Shown here one piece after another: positions 11,500 to 21,885 of a stretch of DNA of 64,000 nucleotides. Both the position numbers and the translations under genes were made by a program. The DNA comes from Euphorbia lathyris. Its lineage: Eukaryota; Streptophyta; Magnoliopsida; Malpighiales; Euphorbiaceae. Under the pieces are notes generated by a model that made no database searches, was not told the origin of the DNA, and saw nothing but the letters and a program-made list of their open reading frames with translations. The DNA is taken from assembly GCF_963576675.1 (NCBI RefSeq), contig NC_088918.1:69985501-70049500 (forward strand), read 5' to 3'. How positions within the stretch are numbered: position 1 is the first letter of the stretch; every line of letters begins with the position of its first letter.

Positions 11500-11900
11500 A
11501 TATATTTTACCGGTTATCTTTATCTGTCTGAACTGTATATGTTCTCCATTATTCTTTCATTTATAGCTTTTCCGGATATTTAGCAAGAGCAGAAATGGTT
11601 AATCTTGTTCATAGATCAATAGATCTACGTGGCTGCAACAAAAGAAAAGACTCAGATCCGAATGTTTAGAAGGGGTAAATGATGGAGATTGGATTACAAC
11701 TGTTTTTTTACGAATACAAAATTGCAAGAATATCTGTGTGTGTTTTTTGTACTTTTTATAACTTTTTTTTACTCTTTGTAGTCATTTTCTTCCTTTCGTG
11801 GATTTTATATTATCTTTAGCATGTATTTGTGTAAAGTTTTAATATTTACTATTTTTTATATACTTATACTTTTTTTTATGTAATGAAAAATATAAACATT
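11500..11900. repeat. Unclassified direct repeat, copy 2
   Basis: It matches 4400-4760 in the same orientation over about 350 bp ('ccattattctttcattta', 'tttagcaagagcagaaatgg', 'gactcagatccgaatgtt', 'ctctttgtagtcatttt'). The family is not recognised. Confidence 0.55.
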
Positions 11901-11936
11901 TTCAATAAAATTAATGTTTAAACCTCAAAAAGGGGT

Positions 11937-12776
11937 TATTTATGAAAATTATTCTTAACTTAGTAATGGTTGGAAAATAATTCATTTAAAGGGGATGTTT
12001 TTAACTTTGTAGTTAAAAATAGTCTCATTACAGCGGGTCCACCGTTGTAATGGTAACATTACGGTGGTGGGCTTGCCGTAATGGTATAAAAGACAAAAAC
12101 AACTTTTTCGTCTTTTGTACGATTATGGCAGGCCCACCACCATGATGTGACTATTTTTAATTACAAATTAAAAATAGCCCCTTGAAGGGAATTATTTCCC
12201 AATCATTACGCTGTGAATAATTTTTTTAAGGGTTAATTACAAATAGATGCCCTGAGGTTTCACAGATTTGCAGATCGGTACCTGTGGTATTTTTTTTTGT
12301 TACAAACGCAATCATGTGGTTTGCAATATTTTTATTTTTTAATGACATTACCAAATTTGGTCGATAATGACCTCAAAATGAAAATTTTCAAGAATTAAGG
12401 TTGTTTAGTATCATATCTACTACGGAACCATATTTTTAATTTTTCAAAATCATAATTTTTAGAGTTTTCTCTCTCTAAAAATTAAAATTCTCTGTCATAA
12501 AAAAAACATCTAAATGACCACAAACCTAAAAAGTTGAAGAATTAAAGTTGCTTAAAATATCATTTAACTCTTGACAATTTTCATTTTGAAGTTGTTATCG
12601 ACCAAATTTGACAAAGTCAACAAAAAAATTAAAATTTTACAAACTACATGATTGCATTTGTAACGAAAAATATCACATGTATGCATCTATAAATCCGTAA
12701 AACCATAGGGCGTCTATTTGTAATTAACTTTTTTTAAATTACCCTTTTGGGGTTTAACCCAAAAAATAACCCCTTA
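11937..12776. mobile_element. Outer MITE (GGGGTTATTT ends) split by another MITE
   Basis: GGGGTTATTT near 11941 is mirrored by AAATAACCCC near 12764-12773. The left half has an internal inverted repeat ('gttaaaaatagtc' against 'gactatttttaattac') around the 'gcccaccac' phrase. The element at 12240-12728 appears inserted in it. The outer target duplication was not resolved, so the reading is tentative. Confidence 0.4.
12240..12728. mobile_element. Mutator-type MITE, family M, copy 2
   Basis: It begins GGGTTAATTACAAATAGATG and ends with the inverted CGTCTATTTGTAATTAAC. It is flanked by a perfect 9-bp duplication TTTTTTTAA (12231-12239 and 12729-12737). The arms extend inward about 90 bp ('acgcaatcatgtggtttgc' against 'aaactacatgattgca'). 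The core ('gaccccaaaatg'-like then 'ttcaagaattaaggttg', 'ttttctctctctaaaa') is shared with 3164-3647, 43965-44215 and 47105-47595. Confidence 0.75.
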
Positions 12777-13084
12777 ATAGTTTGACTTGTTATCTTATAG
12801 TAGAGGAAGTCAAAGTACATTTCTTCTATTATCCATAAAGAAACAAAAATAGTAGACATTAATATAAATAAATGAAAAGCATATGGTTGCCTAAAATGAA
12901 AGTTACGTAAAGGAGTTGTATTTTCCATAATACAAATAATAAATAATAATAATAATATGATAAAGTACATTTTTTACTTTATGAGAAGTCCAAACCATGC
13001 GTGGCTTTGTTTGGACGGTCCTCTCATATTTGTTGTTTGGTACAAGTTTTATATGTTTTATTGCTAATAGGTCCCAATTAATAT
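12777..13084. other. No recognised feature
   Basis: AT-rich DNA to the left of the solo LTR. If the LTR landed inside the neighbouring copia LTR, this should continue that LTR. I could not align it convincingly with the other copy at 21.7 kb. Confidence 0.35.
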
Positions 13085-13089
13085 ATATA

Positions 13090-14308
13090 TGTCACATCAA
13101 ATGCTATGATTTTTTGACCACTAATTTATAACAAACTTCAAGCTTAATGTATCCATATCACTTTTTCAATAATGTATTTAGTTGTATTTCATTTCATTTA
13201 TATATATAAATGAATTATAACAAGCAAGTCTCAAAGCCGCATTGCTGGTCCAAAAGCAAAAAGGATCTAGAAGCTGATTAAGGTCCAGAAGTAAATCATC
13301 TGGAAGATAAGAATCACAAACGTTGACTCTGTGTCTGATATTGTGCACCTAAAAGAGGAAAGAAGTACAAGCAAGCAACAGACAGCTTATCTCCTCCAAT
13401 ATTTTGGACTCGGAAACAATCAATCTGCCAATACAGAAGTCAGAAGTGCGTGTGGCCTCAACAGACAGAAGTAGTGAGCATCTGCAATGGTAAAGCTTTG
13501 TACCAGAAGACAGAAGTTGAAAGCGACAGAAGAACGTTTTCTCTCCAACTGTCTTTTCGAATTTCGAAAAGCTTTGTCTTCAGGCTTCACTATAAAAGCC
13601 CCAATGAAAGCTACTTTTGTCACTTGATTATCAACGTTGAAATCAAGAGAATTATTCTTCAAGTGAAAAGCAAAAACTCATACACATTCATTGTTGTAAT
13701 TCGTGTAATAGATGATAGAAAAATAGAACTTCATTTGTTTTCTAAGAAAGAACAAGATCATCTATAGTTAAAGAAGATCAGAAGCTCTACTGTTTACTTC
13801 GATTATAGGTAAACACATTGAGAACCTCTGTGGTGTGTAAAGGACGGTACTTTAGAGAACCTCTGTGTCTGTTGTAAAGGTTTGTTAGTGGATTAAAACT
13901 CATAAGAAGGTATTCTGGGGACTGAAGGTAGGAGGCCCAACTAGTATAAATTGTTGAGTAACTTCTCTCAAACCCTTTACTTTACTTACTACTGATATTT
14001 GCTTGCTTTAATATTAAATCACATAAGTAACGCTTCTGGCTATTGTGCACTAATAGATAGTATAATCTTAAGTCTTAAACAGAAGCTCCTCTATGCGGGC
14101 TGTCTTTTGTTTAGTAAGATCAGAAGCAGAATCAGGCTTCGTTAACTGCTTAAATTAGTAAATGAGACTTGCCTCTGATTCCGAGATTGCCTCAGGATTG
14201 TGCTATTGAATTAAACATGAGAAATTATATAAAGGGCTAAATTAACCTAATAGTTCCATCCACCCCACCCCCCTCTTAGAACTAATTCTATCTCACAAGG
14301 GACCAACA
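13090..14308 (+). mobile_element. Solo LTR 1, probable Ty1/copia
   Basis: It starts TG (TGTCACATC) and ends CA (GGGACCAACA), flanked by a 5-bp duplication ATATA (13085-13089 and 14309-14313). It is 1219 bp long. A second copy at 17424-18688 shares the end ('aactaat...ggaccaaca'), the R/U5-like phrase 'ttctggggactg' with 'gtagg', and a TATA box at a matching position. No internal retrotransposon region follows, so it is a solo LTR. The insertion point lies within the 3' LTR of the minus-strand copia element that continues from 14309. Open frames within it (13420-13767) are non-coding artefacts. Confidence 0.75.
13591..13598 (+). promoter_or_regulatory. TATA box of solo LTR 1
   Basis: TATAAAAG follows 'gcttcac'. 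The second LTR has TATAAATA after 'gtgtcac' at 18021. Conservation at the same LTR position supports a retrotransposon promoter. Confidence 0.55.
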
Positions 14309-14470
14309 ATATACCGTTAAAAAGCTCTAATGTAATAGAATATGTTTATGGAAAAACATCAAAATCTCTCATGTGATAGAACCGTGTTATATTGGTATTT
14401 GTGTATATAAGCCTTAAAAGTGATAAAAAATTAACATGTAAAATGTAAATTTCCCCTAAAATTTCCAACA
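14309..14470 (-). mobile_element. 3' LTR fragment of minus-strand copia element
   Basis: Read on the minus strand, it begins TGTTGGAAATTTTAGGGG at 14470. It matches the segment starting at 21885 over about 140-160 bp ('acatgttaattttt', 'ggcttatatacacaa', 'ccataaacatattctattac', 'gagctttttaacggtatat'). The match stops at 14309, exactly where solo LTR 1 is inserted. Confidence 0.6.
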
Positions 14471-14482
14471 AGCCCCCACATG
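14471..14482 (-). other. Polypurine tract of the copia element
   Basis: Immediately upstream (minus strand) of the LTR start is ATGTGGGGGCT, a purine-rich tract in the position of a plus-strand priming site. It supports reading 14470 as the LTR boundary. Confidence 0.55.
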
Positions 14483-15000
14483 AATTATATTCAAAGCAAA
14501 AGAAGTAAACGATGCGGTGATAACTATCTACAGCTGGTATCTGCATAGGATAGGTAGGTAACACCTTTGAACCTTCCTTAGTGAAAGCATATTTACTTTA
14601 CTGGCTGACTAGTAGACGCGATGTCCTTGAACTATTTTGTCGTTTGCATAAATGATGATATACTTCACACAAATACCAATATAACACGATTCTTAGTTCT
14701 CATGGTTATGTTCGTTATGGTCATGAACATCTCTTGGTTCTGCAAGATTTAAAGAGCACTAAGCCCCATTTGTCTCTTTTAAAGCGACCAGACTTCACTC
14801 TTACATAGGTGATTTCTTTTGCTTCAGTAGATGCACAAAGAATCTTTTTACTACATCATCCATGTTCTTTTGCTCACAGATAATGTTGTGCACTGATTAG
14901 CTTCCATATCTTTGAACTGATCATGTCTCACTTGCGGATGTGGCTATACGAGTACATGGATATATGTCGTCCGTATTAAGGTAGCTCGGTATTAAGGGGC
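14483..15000 (-). mobile_element. 3' untranslated interior of copia element
   Basis: Non-coding stretch next to the polypurine tract. It contains 'aaataccaatataacacg' (about 14666), an inverted copy of a phrase in the adjacent LTR (about 14386). Its right end, where the mitochondrion-like DNA begins, is approximate. Confidence 0.45.
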
Positions 15001-17285
15001 TTATAACTACTAGGCCTTTAGACTGTTAGCCTTTTTAGTAACGTAGTCAATGTATCCTTTGATTCATCTTATCATATCGATTCAACTACTTCTATTGAGA
15101 TAGTAATGTATTGGCAAATTTCCCAGGGAGTCTCGAATAAGGCACTTTCTATGGAAAGAAAAAAACTGCAACTTCCTAGAGGAGAACTAGGATTCACTAT
15201 TTATTATTCCAATCCCGATAGAAGAAAGAAGAAGCTAATCGACATGAGCGAGGAGCTAGCCGCCTGACTCCTTCCTTGGGCTTGCACTGGAATATGGCTA
15301 GGGAATCCTATGAGAATATGATAATAGGAGCATTCTCTTTTCTTAACTGCTAGGCTTGCACAAACTCCTGAACTTAAGGACTCAGGCATTTCAAAAAGAA
15401 GAAAGTTATCTCTAGGCTGGAGCCTTACAGAGACCTTTCCAATGGCTAATATACTTATCCACCCGAAACTGCACACCCTAAACACAAACATATAGGATCA
15501 CTTTAAGGTCGTCACTAGACGGGATGAGAGGGGCGGACATACTAGTCTCCCATTGATTAACTATCTCACGGTTCGGCTATCTGCTCTTTTTTGGTTCTAG
15601 AGAAAGATCAAATGAGGTAGGCTACTCCAATCCAATAACAAATGAACCTGACACAAGTCAAGATCTTTCTTTTAACATTGGGATTGAGTTAGGTGTTCAG
15701 TCACTTACCATCTCGATTGACAAAGAAGCAAGGGTGGTCGTAGATTAGATCAAGATCGTACAGTTGAGCAAGCTTTCTCGTTCCAAGCTAGTCATAAGGC
15801 AATGAAATAGGATCAGAATCTATCAGGATCAATGAGAACTACTCCAACTGTAGCAGGGGTAATGCCTTCCAGAGCTCATATGCTTAGAGGGGCCCTCCTA
15901 ATCCTACTATATGTAGGTCACTCACTGCCTTTCTAGTAGGATTAAACTAAGTAAGTCATAGCTCTACTAAGAGAATGTTATTTGTTTTTTAGGGATTGAA
16001 CTATCTGGCTATATGTCTACGGCTTGTAAAGACTCTCTTTTTTAAGAAAAGGAGATCGGGAAAAGAGCTGTAGGAAATCCAAAACAAAAGGAAAGCATAC
16101 AAAAAAAGGAATCCACTAATCCCCGTCATCCCAAGCACTCTATTATGCCTAATAACTAGAGAAAATAGGTCCCATCATAAGGAGCCACTCCTCCCCTTAA
16201 CCTATATAGTGTAGCCTATGCACAGCAAACCAAAACTGGCTAGCTTTCCAATTGCAGGCTTACTTGCTTTCCTTCCCCAGCTTTGAGTCTAATTTTGGGG
16301 TTCAGGAATATGGGAAGATTTAATCTATTGATATAGGTCCTAATCGCTCGTAAAGATCCTTGCGGATCCCTTCTGCCGTCTTCGTTCGAATCGGCCGTCT
16401 ATGATCGTGCCAAAGGGCGGAGCTTTCTTTAAAGCACTAATTACTGGGTGAGCTTATACGAGTAGTTACAAATCAGATGCTACCAAAAAACTATATTTAT
16501 TTTATCTTCCTTTTCTCAGAAGGAATAACATTCTCTTTTTCTTCTTTAACTATGTTATTTGCTTTCACTAGCATCGGTTAGAAGATCGGTAAGAGTTACT
16601 TCCACTTGGCTCAATAGCGAGAGATTCAAGTAATAGAAGCTTATTTTTTCACACAAGAGCAACCTATTTTTCTACCTATCTTTTTTCTACAAAACCCTAT
16701 TTTTTCTACGATAAAAACCCTATCTTTTTGGGTAAATAGGCTTTCTGCTTTCTTTACACGGGTTGGAACCGGCTTGGAACTAACTTTCTTTACCCGGCTT
16801 GGAATTTTCTTTACCCGACTTGGAACTTTCTTTGTCTGACTTTCTTCTGCTTATGAACCCGCAGCTTGCGGCTTTCCACCTTTCTCTTCTCTTACCTTTC
16901 TTCTATCGCTTATGAACCTAGTCATTCTAGAAATGGTAAAAAAGAATGTGTAAAAACCCATATTTATGCTTTATTCCGCGCTTTGCTTACCCCTTCCTTG
17001 TTTACTTGCTTTCTTTCTTTCTTTCTTCTCTTCTTGTGATGATTCACTCACTCGCGGAACAAAGACATAATCGGGATAGAAAAACCTTAGGTTGACCAAG
17101 GATAGGAAATCAACTCTATCTACTGATGCGGGAAAGGTTGTTGAGAATTTATTTACCTTAGTTAGACCTCCACTCACCCTAAGTGGAAAAAGGAGCCATA
17201 CTGTCTGAAACGGAGAGAGGTAAGTGCATAGAGGATGATTCCTCACCAGGTCACATGGGAAGCGGTGCACGAGTCCTCCAAGAAT
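15000..17285. other. Mitochondrion-like DNA (probable NUMT)
   Basis: This block is clearly richer in G+C than its surroundings and has the texture of plant mitochondrial intergenic DNA. Typical runs are 'gaaagaagaagctaa', 'cttgctttccttcccc', 'acccggcttggaac' and 'cttgcggatcccttctgcc'. The AT-rich simple repeats of the nuclear flanks are absent. I cannot name a mitochondrial gene in it. The open frames at 15204-15491 and 16971-17270 (minus) match nothing I recognise. It lies between two stretches that look like copia interior, so it seems to have entered the element after that inserted. Assignment rests on composition and style. Confidence 0.45.
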
Positions 17286-17418
17286 TCATAGCAGTTAGTA
17301 ATGTCTTGGTCCTTACCCTTACTAAGCCCTTGTGAGGTTTTATACTATGATAACTCATAGAACCCTAAGGACCTTCACAGTGGGGCCGGTAAAGTATTTA
17401 CATCATATGAATGGACTT
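17286..17418 (-). mobile_element. Copia interior left of solo LTR 2
   Basis: The phrase 'aggaccttcacagtgggg' here resembles 'acccccacagtgacctcat' just right of solo LTR 2. Both sides of the LTR therefore probably belong to the same copia interior. Confidence 0.4.
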
Positions 17419-17423
17419 GGGGT

Positions 17424-18688
17424 TGTTGAAACACCTTTCCACATGATTTTGATTTGACAAAATTATTTAAATTAAATCTCCATGATAAAAATATTCTAAC
17501 ACATTAAATTTAAGTGCTTTGATTTATTCAAACTAATATGTTTGTTCAATGTTGAGTTATTTAATTTATAAGACATTAAGTTAAATGGCCCAAAGGCCCA
17601 CAAGAGAAAGTCAAGTCAACGAATCAAAGCCTTACGGCCCAAGCAGATCAAAACGCAGCTCGTACTGAGTAAAACGCAAGCCCAACAATGAGAAGGATCT
17701 GGAAGCCTTCGACCAAAAGCTTCAAGACGAAGCTGCTGAGTTGAGCGACAAGAAAGTTAGGTCAGCGGCTGACCTGAATAAACTTAAAGACAAAGTATTT
17801 CTAATTTGGGTAAAGTTCAGAAAATGCAGAGAGCTGTCTGGAAGACTTTACCATAAATGTGGAGACATTATGTTTTGTCTGACGAGTACTGCCGAAGACA
17901 TAAGATACAAGAATTTGATTGGACGCGGACGCTGAGCACGTACTGAGTGAAAGCGACGGGAAGCCGTTTTCCTCCAACGGTTATTTCGAAATTTGAAATT
18001 GTCGGTGCATCAAGTGTCACTATAAATAGGCCACTCAAACGCTTTATTCGACGCAGATCTTCAATCAAGTCGAAACGCTGACCAAATTGATATTCGAAGT
18101 TCCGTGAGAAAAGCAAAGCAAATCTTACACCAATTCCAATTCTGTGTAAAAGTCTAGAGTGATCTAAATCATCTAAAGTGTCTTAGCAATTGTTGTTTAG
18201 GACAAACAAACACTTATCATTTCTAGAAGTATAGAAAGGAGAAGCTGAGTACTCGGTCATAGTACTCAGCGGTAAAAATAGGAGTGAGTAGAGGAATAGA
18301 GGAAGGTACTCTTGTATACTCAGCTTTCTATTGTAAAAGGTTTGTGCTTTACCTTTAAAGAGCTCAGTAGAGGATTCTAAAAAGCTCGGAAGGAATTCTG
18401 GGGACTGGACGTAGGCGGAGAGGCCGAACCAGGATACGTCTATTGAGTTGAGTGAACTGAGAAGCTGAGTTCAGGAATAGACTCAAGTGCTATCTCCTGA
18501 CTCAAGGATAGCTTCAGACTCAATCACCTGTTGACTAAGCTTGTATCTAAAACTTACTCAGTCTCACCATGCTAAAAGACTTAAAGAAAGTCTAAGTTCA
18601 AAATTAACAGTCAGCCATACGTGCAAATTTTTAAATAGTTCCTAACCCCCCCTTGGAACTAATATTGTCACGTTATAAGGGACCAACA
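17424..18688 (+). mobile_element. Solo LTR 2, same family as solo LTR 1
   Basis: It begins TGTTGAAACACC and ends GGGACCAACA, with a perfect 5-bp duplication GGGGT (17419-17423 and 18689-18693). It is 1265 bp long. It shares with LTR 1 the TATA-box region, 'aattctggggactgg...gtagg', and the last 50 bp ('cccccc..tggaactaat..'). Ty1/copia membership is inferred from this R/U5-like phrasing. It is inserted in the interior of the minus-strand copia element. Confidence 0.8.
18021..18028 (+). promoter_or_regulatory. TATA box of solo LTR 2
   Basis: TATAAATA after 'caagtgtcac', at the position corresponding to the TATA box of LTR 1. Confidence 0.55.
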
Positions 18689-18798
18689 GGGGTGACCCCC
18701 ACAGTGACCTCATAAGGATTGTGCAATTAGGTTATCCCTTTGAACCTAGATCTTGGGATCTCCAGTCAACAAGATAGGGCTTTCCTTCACATAACACC

Positions 18799-19050
18799 TT
18801 AAACATTAATGGGCTTTAGTCCTATTCCTTTCGATACGTGTTCAACCTGATCTCTAGCTAACGCTTTGGTTAAAGGGTCCACAGTGTTATCTTTTGATCC
18901 TACAAAATCAATAGATATGACCAATGTTGAGATCAGCTGTCTAACAGTGTTGTGTCGATGATGCATATATCGATTTTTATCATTATACATCACATTCTGT
19001 GCTTTGTTAATCGCTGCTTGATTATCGCAATGTATACAAATTGCGGTCAC
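18799..19050 (-). pseudogene. Copia RNase H fragment
   Basis: The minus-strand frame contains the conserved copia RNase H sequence IHCDNQAAINKAQN, then the histidine-containing HHRHNTVRQLI, and the terminal DPLTKAL motif. This is the C-terminal end of a Ty1/copia polyprotein. The reverse transcriptase expected upstream (higher coordinates) is absent. The frame meets the post-integrase region within about 100 bp, so roughly the whole RT has been deleted. Confidence 0.85.
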
Positions 19051-19146
19051 AAGTCTAGGCCATTATAGAATATCCTCCAAGAAGTTTTGTAGCCATTCAA
19101 CTTATTCCTCTTCACTAGCCTTAACTATCGTCTCAACTTCATTACC

Positions 19147-19707
19147 TTATTGAAGTTCCTCATTGTTTTCATCAACAATTTTAAGAGAACGTTTGCTAGA
19201 TGAAGACTCATCTTTCTTTTCATTAAATGGAAAAATATGTGCAAAGAAAGAAGAATTCTTCGATTCCATGATGATGTTTTTATGAATTTCGGGATTCTTA
19301 GATTCATACACTAGGAAACCATATGCATTACTATGAAGAGCATAACCAATGACAATATAATCGACTGTCTTTGGACCTATTTTCATTTTCTTGGGTAATG
19401 GGGCCAATACTTTGGCTAGACACCCACACACTTTCTATAATAGATCTGAAGTTTTATCTAACTTCTTCCGGGGTGCTTTATTTAAAAGGTAATTAGCTGA
19501 TAAAACATCTTCCCTCCACATGTTCTGTGGCAACCCTGAACTGTATAGCATAGCGTTCATCATCTCCTTTAAGGCACGATTTTTATGCTCACCTACTCCA
19601 TTTGACTGAGGAGAATAAGGTGGTGTAACTTCATGAGTAATACCATGTTGAGAGCAAAACTCACCAAATGGTTCTACATATTCACCACCTCGATCACTTC
19701 TAACCAC
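19147..19707 (-). pseudogene. Copia integrase core and C-terminal region
   Basis: Positions 19435-19707 encode the distal integrase core. It has VRSDRGGEY (second catalytic Asp), then PQSNGVGEHKNRALKEM (catalytic Glu), then NYLLNKAP. After one stop, 19147-19431 continues with the post-core segment (LAKVLAPLPKKMKIGPKTVD, IGYALHSNAYGF, Ser/Glu-rich tail). The N-terminal HHCC zinc finger and the first catalytic Asp are missing. Upstream the frame abuts gag, so protease and half of integrase are lost. The element cannot be autonomous. Confidence 0.85.
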
Positions 19708-19725
19708 TTCAATTGTTTTATTAAG

Positions 19726-20734
19726 TTAGTTTTCTACTCTTTGCTTATAGATTTTAAGTTTCTCTATAGCCTCATCTTTGTTAGCCTTTTTAGGCAATCT
19801 ACAATCAGCAAGCTTGTGGCTAACTTTGTTGTAATTGTGACATTTCCCTATGAACTTGGGTTTCTTGGAAATGCCTCCTTTTGGGCCTAGAGGTTTCTTG
19901 CCCTTATTTTTGAAGTTATTATTCACATCCACCATATTGGCTTTAGCCATAGAGTGACTAGCCACAGACTGACTAGCAAGAGAAGTTTTAGAGACTTTCT
20001 TTGAAGTGTATCTATTACCTTCTATAATTCTCAACCTTAACATTAGATCTTCAATGGTCATTTCATTGCGTTTATGTTGAAGGTAATTTCTGAAGTCTTT
20101 CCAACCAGGTGGCAATTTTTCAATAATTGCAACCACTTGGAAAGATTCACTAACTACCATTCTTTCCGCAGTGGATAATAATTTGAAGATCTTGCACTTG
20201 ACTTACAACAGTTTTTTAATCCATCATAATATAGTTCAGAAATTGTCTCACTAAGAATTTCTTAGCCACGACATCTTATATCCTATATTTGTGATCCAAA
20301 GACATCCACAATTCTTTTTCCGTTTTATTAACTTGAAAAACACCGCAAAGTGCATCAATTAAACCATTTAAAGTATAGTTACGACAAATGAAATCAGAGT
20401 GTGTCCATGTTTCAATTACAATAACATTGTCAATATCATCCTGATTTAAAGCAGGTGGATCATCCTTGACAAAGTTAGCCAAACCAAGCATGGTTAAGAA
20501 GAATAACATCTTTTATTGCCATGTTTTGAAATTCACACATGTGAGTTTCTTAGGTCTGTCACTATTTGTTAGGGATGTTGAAACATTAATTCTTGTGTTC
20601 TTGATTCGGAAACCACTATTACAACCAGAACCATCTCCAGTAATCGGAGTTTCCATGTTCCTCTCATTGTTTCCTGAATCATTCTTAGAACCGGAATTCT
20701 CTCCAAGAATAAGGTTTTCATTTCCATTAGCCAT
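19726..20734 (-). pseudogene. Copia gag, frameshifted
   Basis: The probable start is the ATG at 20732-20734 (MANGNENLILGENSGSK). A second piece (20276-20509) has the gag-like WMSLDHKY and NYTLNGLIDAL phrases. The third (19726-20160) has LPPGWKDFRNYL, KRNEMTIEDLMLRLRIIE and a degenerate zinc knuckle (CHNYNKVSHKLADC). In that knuckle the second Cys of the CX2CX4HX4C pattern is replaced by Tyr. Frameshifts separate the pieces. The order gag, integrase, RNase H on one strand defines a single internally deleted copia element. Confidence 0.8.
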
Positions 20735-21746
20735 TGTTTTGTTAAATAGAAAACAAATCCCAAATACAAACACAAAATGTTTATATTTAATCACAAACTG
20801 AAACTCATAACTGAATTTCCAATTTCTTAAAGTTTCTGTTTGTAAAAGATTTTTGATTCGAATGGTGGTCCAAAACAGAATATGCAAATTATGTTCAACA
20901 AATTCAAATTAATCAAAGAACTAATCCAAAAATCCAGTCAATGTATCCTGCAAAACTCAAAGGTAAATTAGTAGTGCTCTGTCTTAAGATTGTAGAAAAT
21001 AATAAACCACGACCAGGATAAAATAGATAATTTATTAATAGTATAGCGATTACAAAATATAATTATATATTTAGAGAACTAAACTGAAAATGGAAAACAC
21101 AACAACAAAATAAATAAAGGAAACAAAAACGAAATCAAACCATAAAGCAAAGATTAACCTGAGGCCTAAACTACCAGTTCCCTTAAAACAGATTGCACCG
21201 ATTTTATGACCGTCTTTCAGGGTACAACGGATTACTAAGGCAAACTTTGACCGTGTGCGAAGGTATCACCAGAAGCAAAAGAACATCAGAAAAAAGAAAC
21301 AGACTGCTTAAAGGAAAATTTTCAGAGAAATCTGTTTGTTGTGTGTTATGAAAAAAACAGACTCATTACATATAGGGTTGTCGAATTCAACAAATTGAAT
21401 TCAATTTGAATTCGTAACCACTGAATTAATTCTAATTTGAATGTAATTGAACACATAATTAATTTGTATTTGATTGTTGTGAATCCATTAGATGATTATA
21501 TGAATAAAATAACAGACTGAATTCAAAATTGGCCCAGCACCAAGGCCCCCTTACGCGTGAGAGAGCATTTTTTGTAGTAAATTGTTAAAAGCTACACAAG
21601 AGCTCTTATTAATAAACTAGAGAGAAACACTCCAGCTTTCGGGAAGCAAACCTTATTTTTATTCCTTCCAAACACATATGTACATCTCAAGTGGTCACCT
21701 TTGGGCATGAATATCTCATTCTATGCTCGATCTTTTTTAGCACGTA
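20735..21746 (-). mobile_element. Copia 5' leader and part of 5' LTR
   Basis: Between gag and the LTR match at 21747-21885 lies about 1 kb of non-coding sequence expected to hold the rest of the 5' LTR, the primer-binding site and the leader. I did not find a clear copy of the usual initiator-tRNA primer-binding site, so the LTR/leader boundary is open. Confidence 0.45.
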
Positions 21747-21885
21747 ATATACCGTTAAAAAGCTCTCATGTAATAGAATATGTTTATGGAAAACATCATT
21801 CAGATTACCATTTTAACCTTGTGTATATAAGCCTAAAAATTATGAAAAATTAACATGTAAAATGTTATTTTCCCTAAAATTTTCA
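21747..21885 (-). mobile_element. Outer end of copia 5' LTR
   Basis: On the minus strand it begins TGAAAATTTTAGGG at 21885 and matches the 3' LTR fragment at 14309-14470. The pair brackets gag, integrase and RNase H. Confidence 0.6.

Noticed and set aside
13450..13767. 105-codon plus-strand frame as a gene
   Set aside because: Lies within solo LTR 1 across its TATA box; LTRs of this kind are non-coding.
15204..15491. Mitochondrial-type protein gene
   Set aside because: Open frame of 95 codons without recognisable similarity; likely chance within organelle-like DNA.
16971..17270. 99-codon minus-strand gene
   Set aside because: Lys/Glu/Gln-rich tail arises from 'tttctttctttc' repeats; no known family.
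19633..19890. Plus-strand 85-codon frame
   Set aside because: Antisense shadow of copia gag/integrase.
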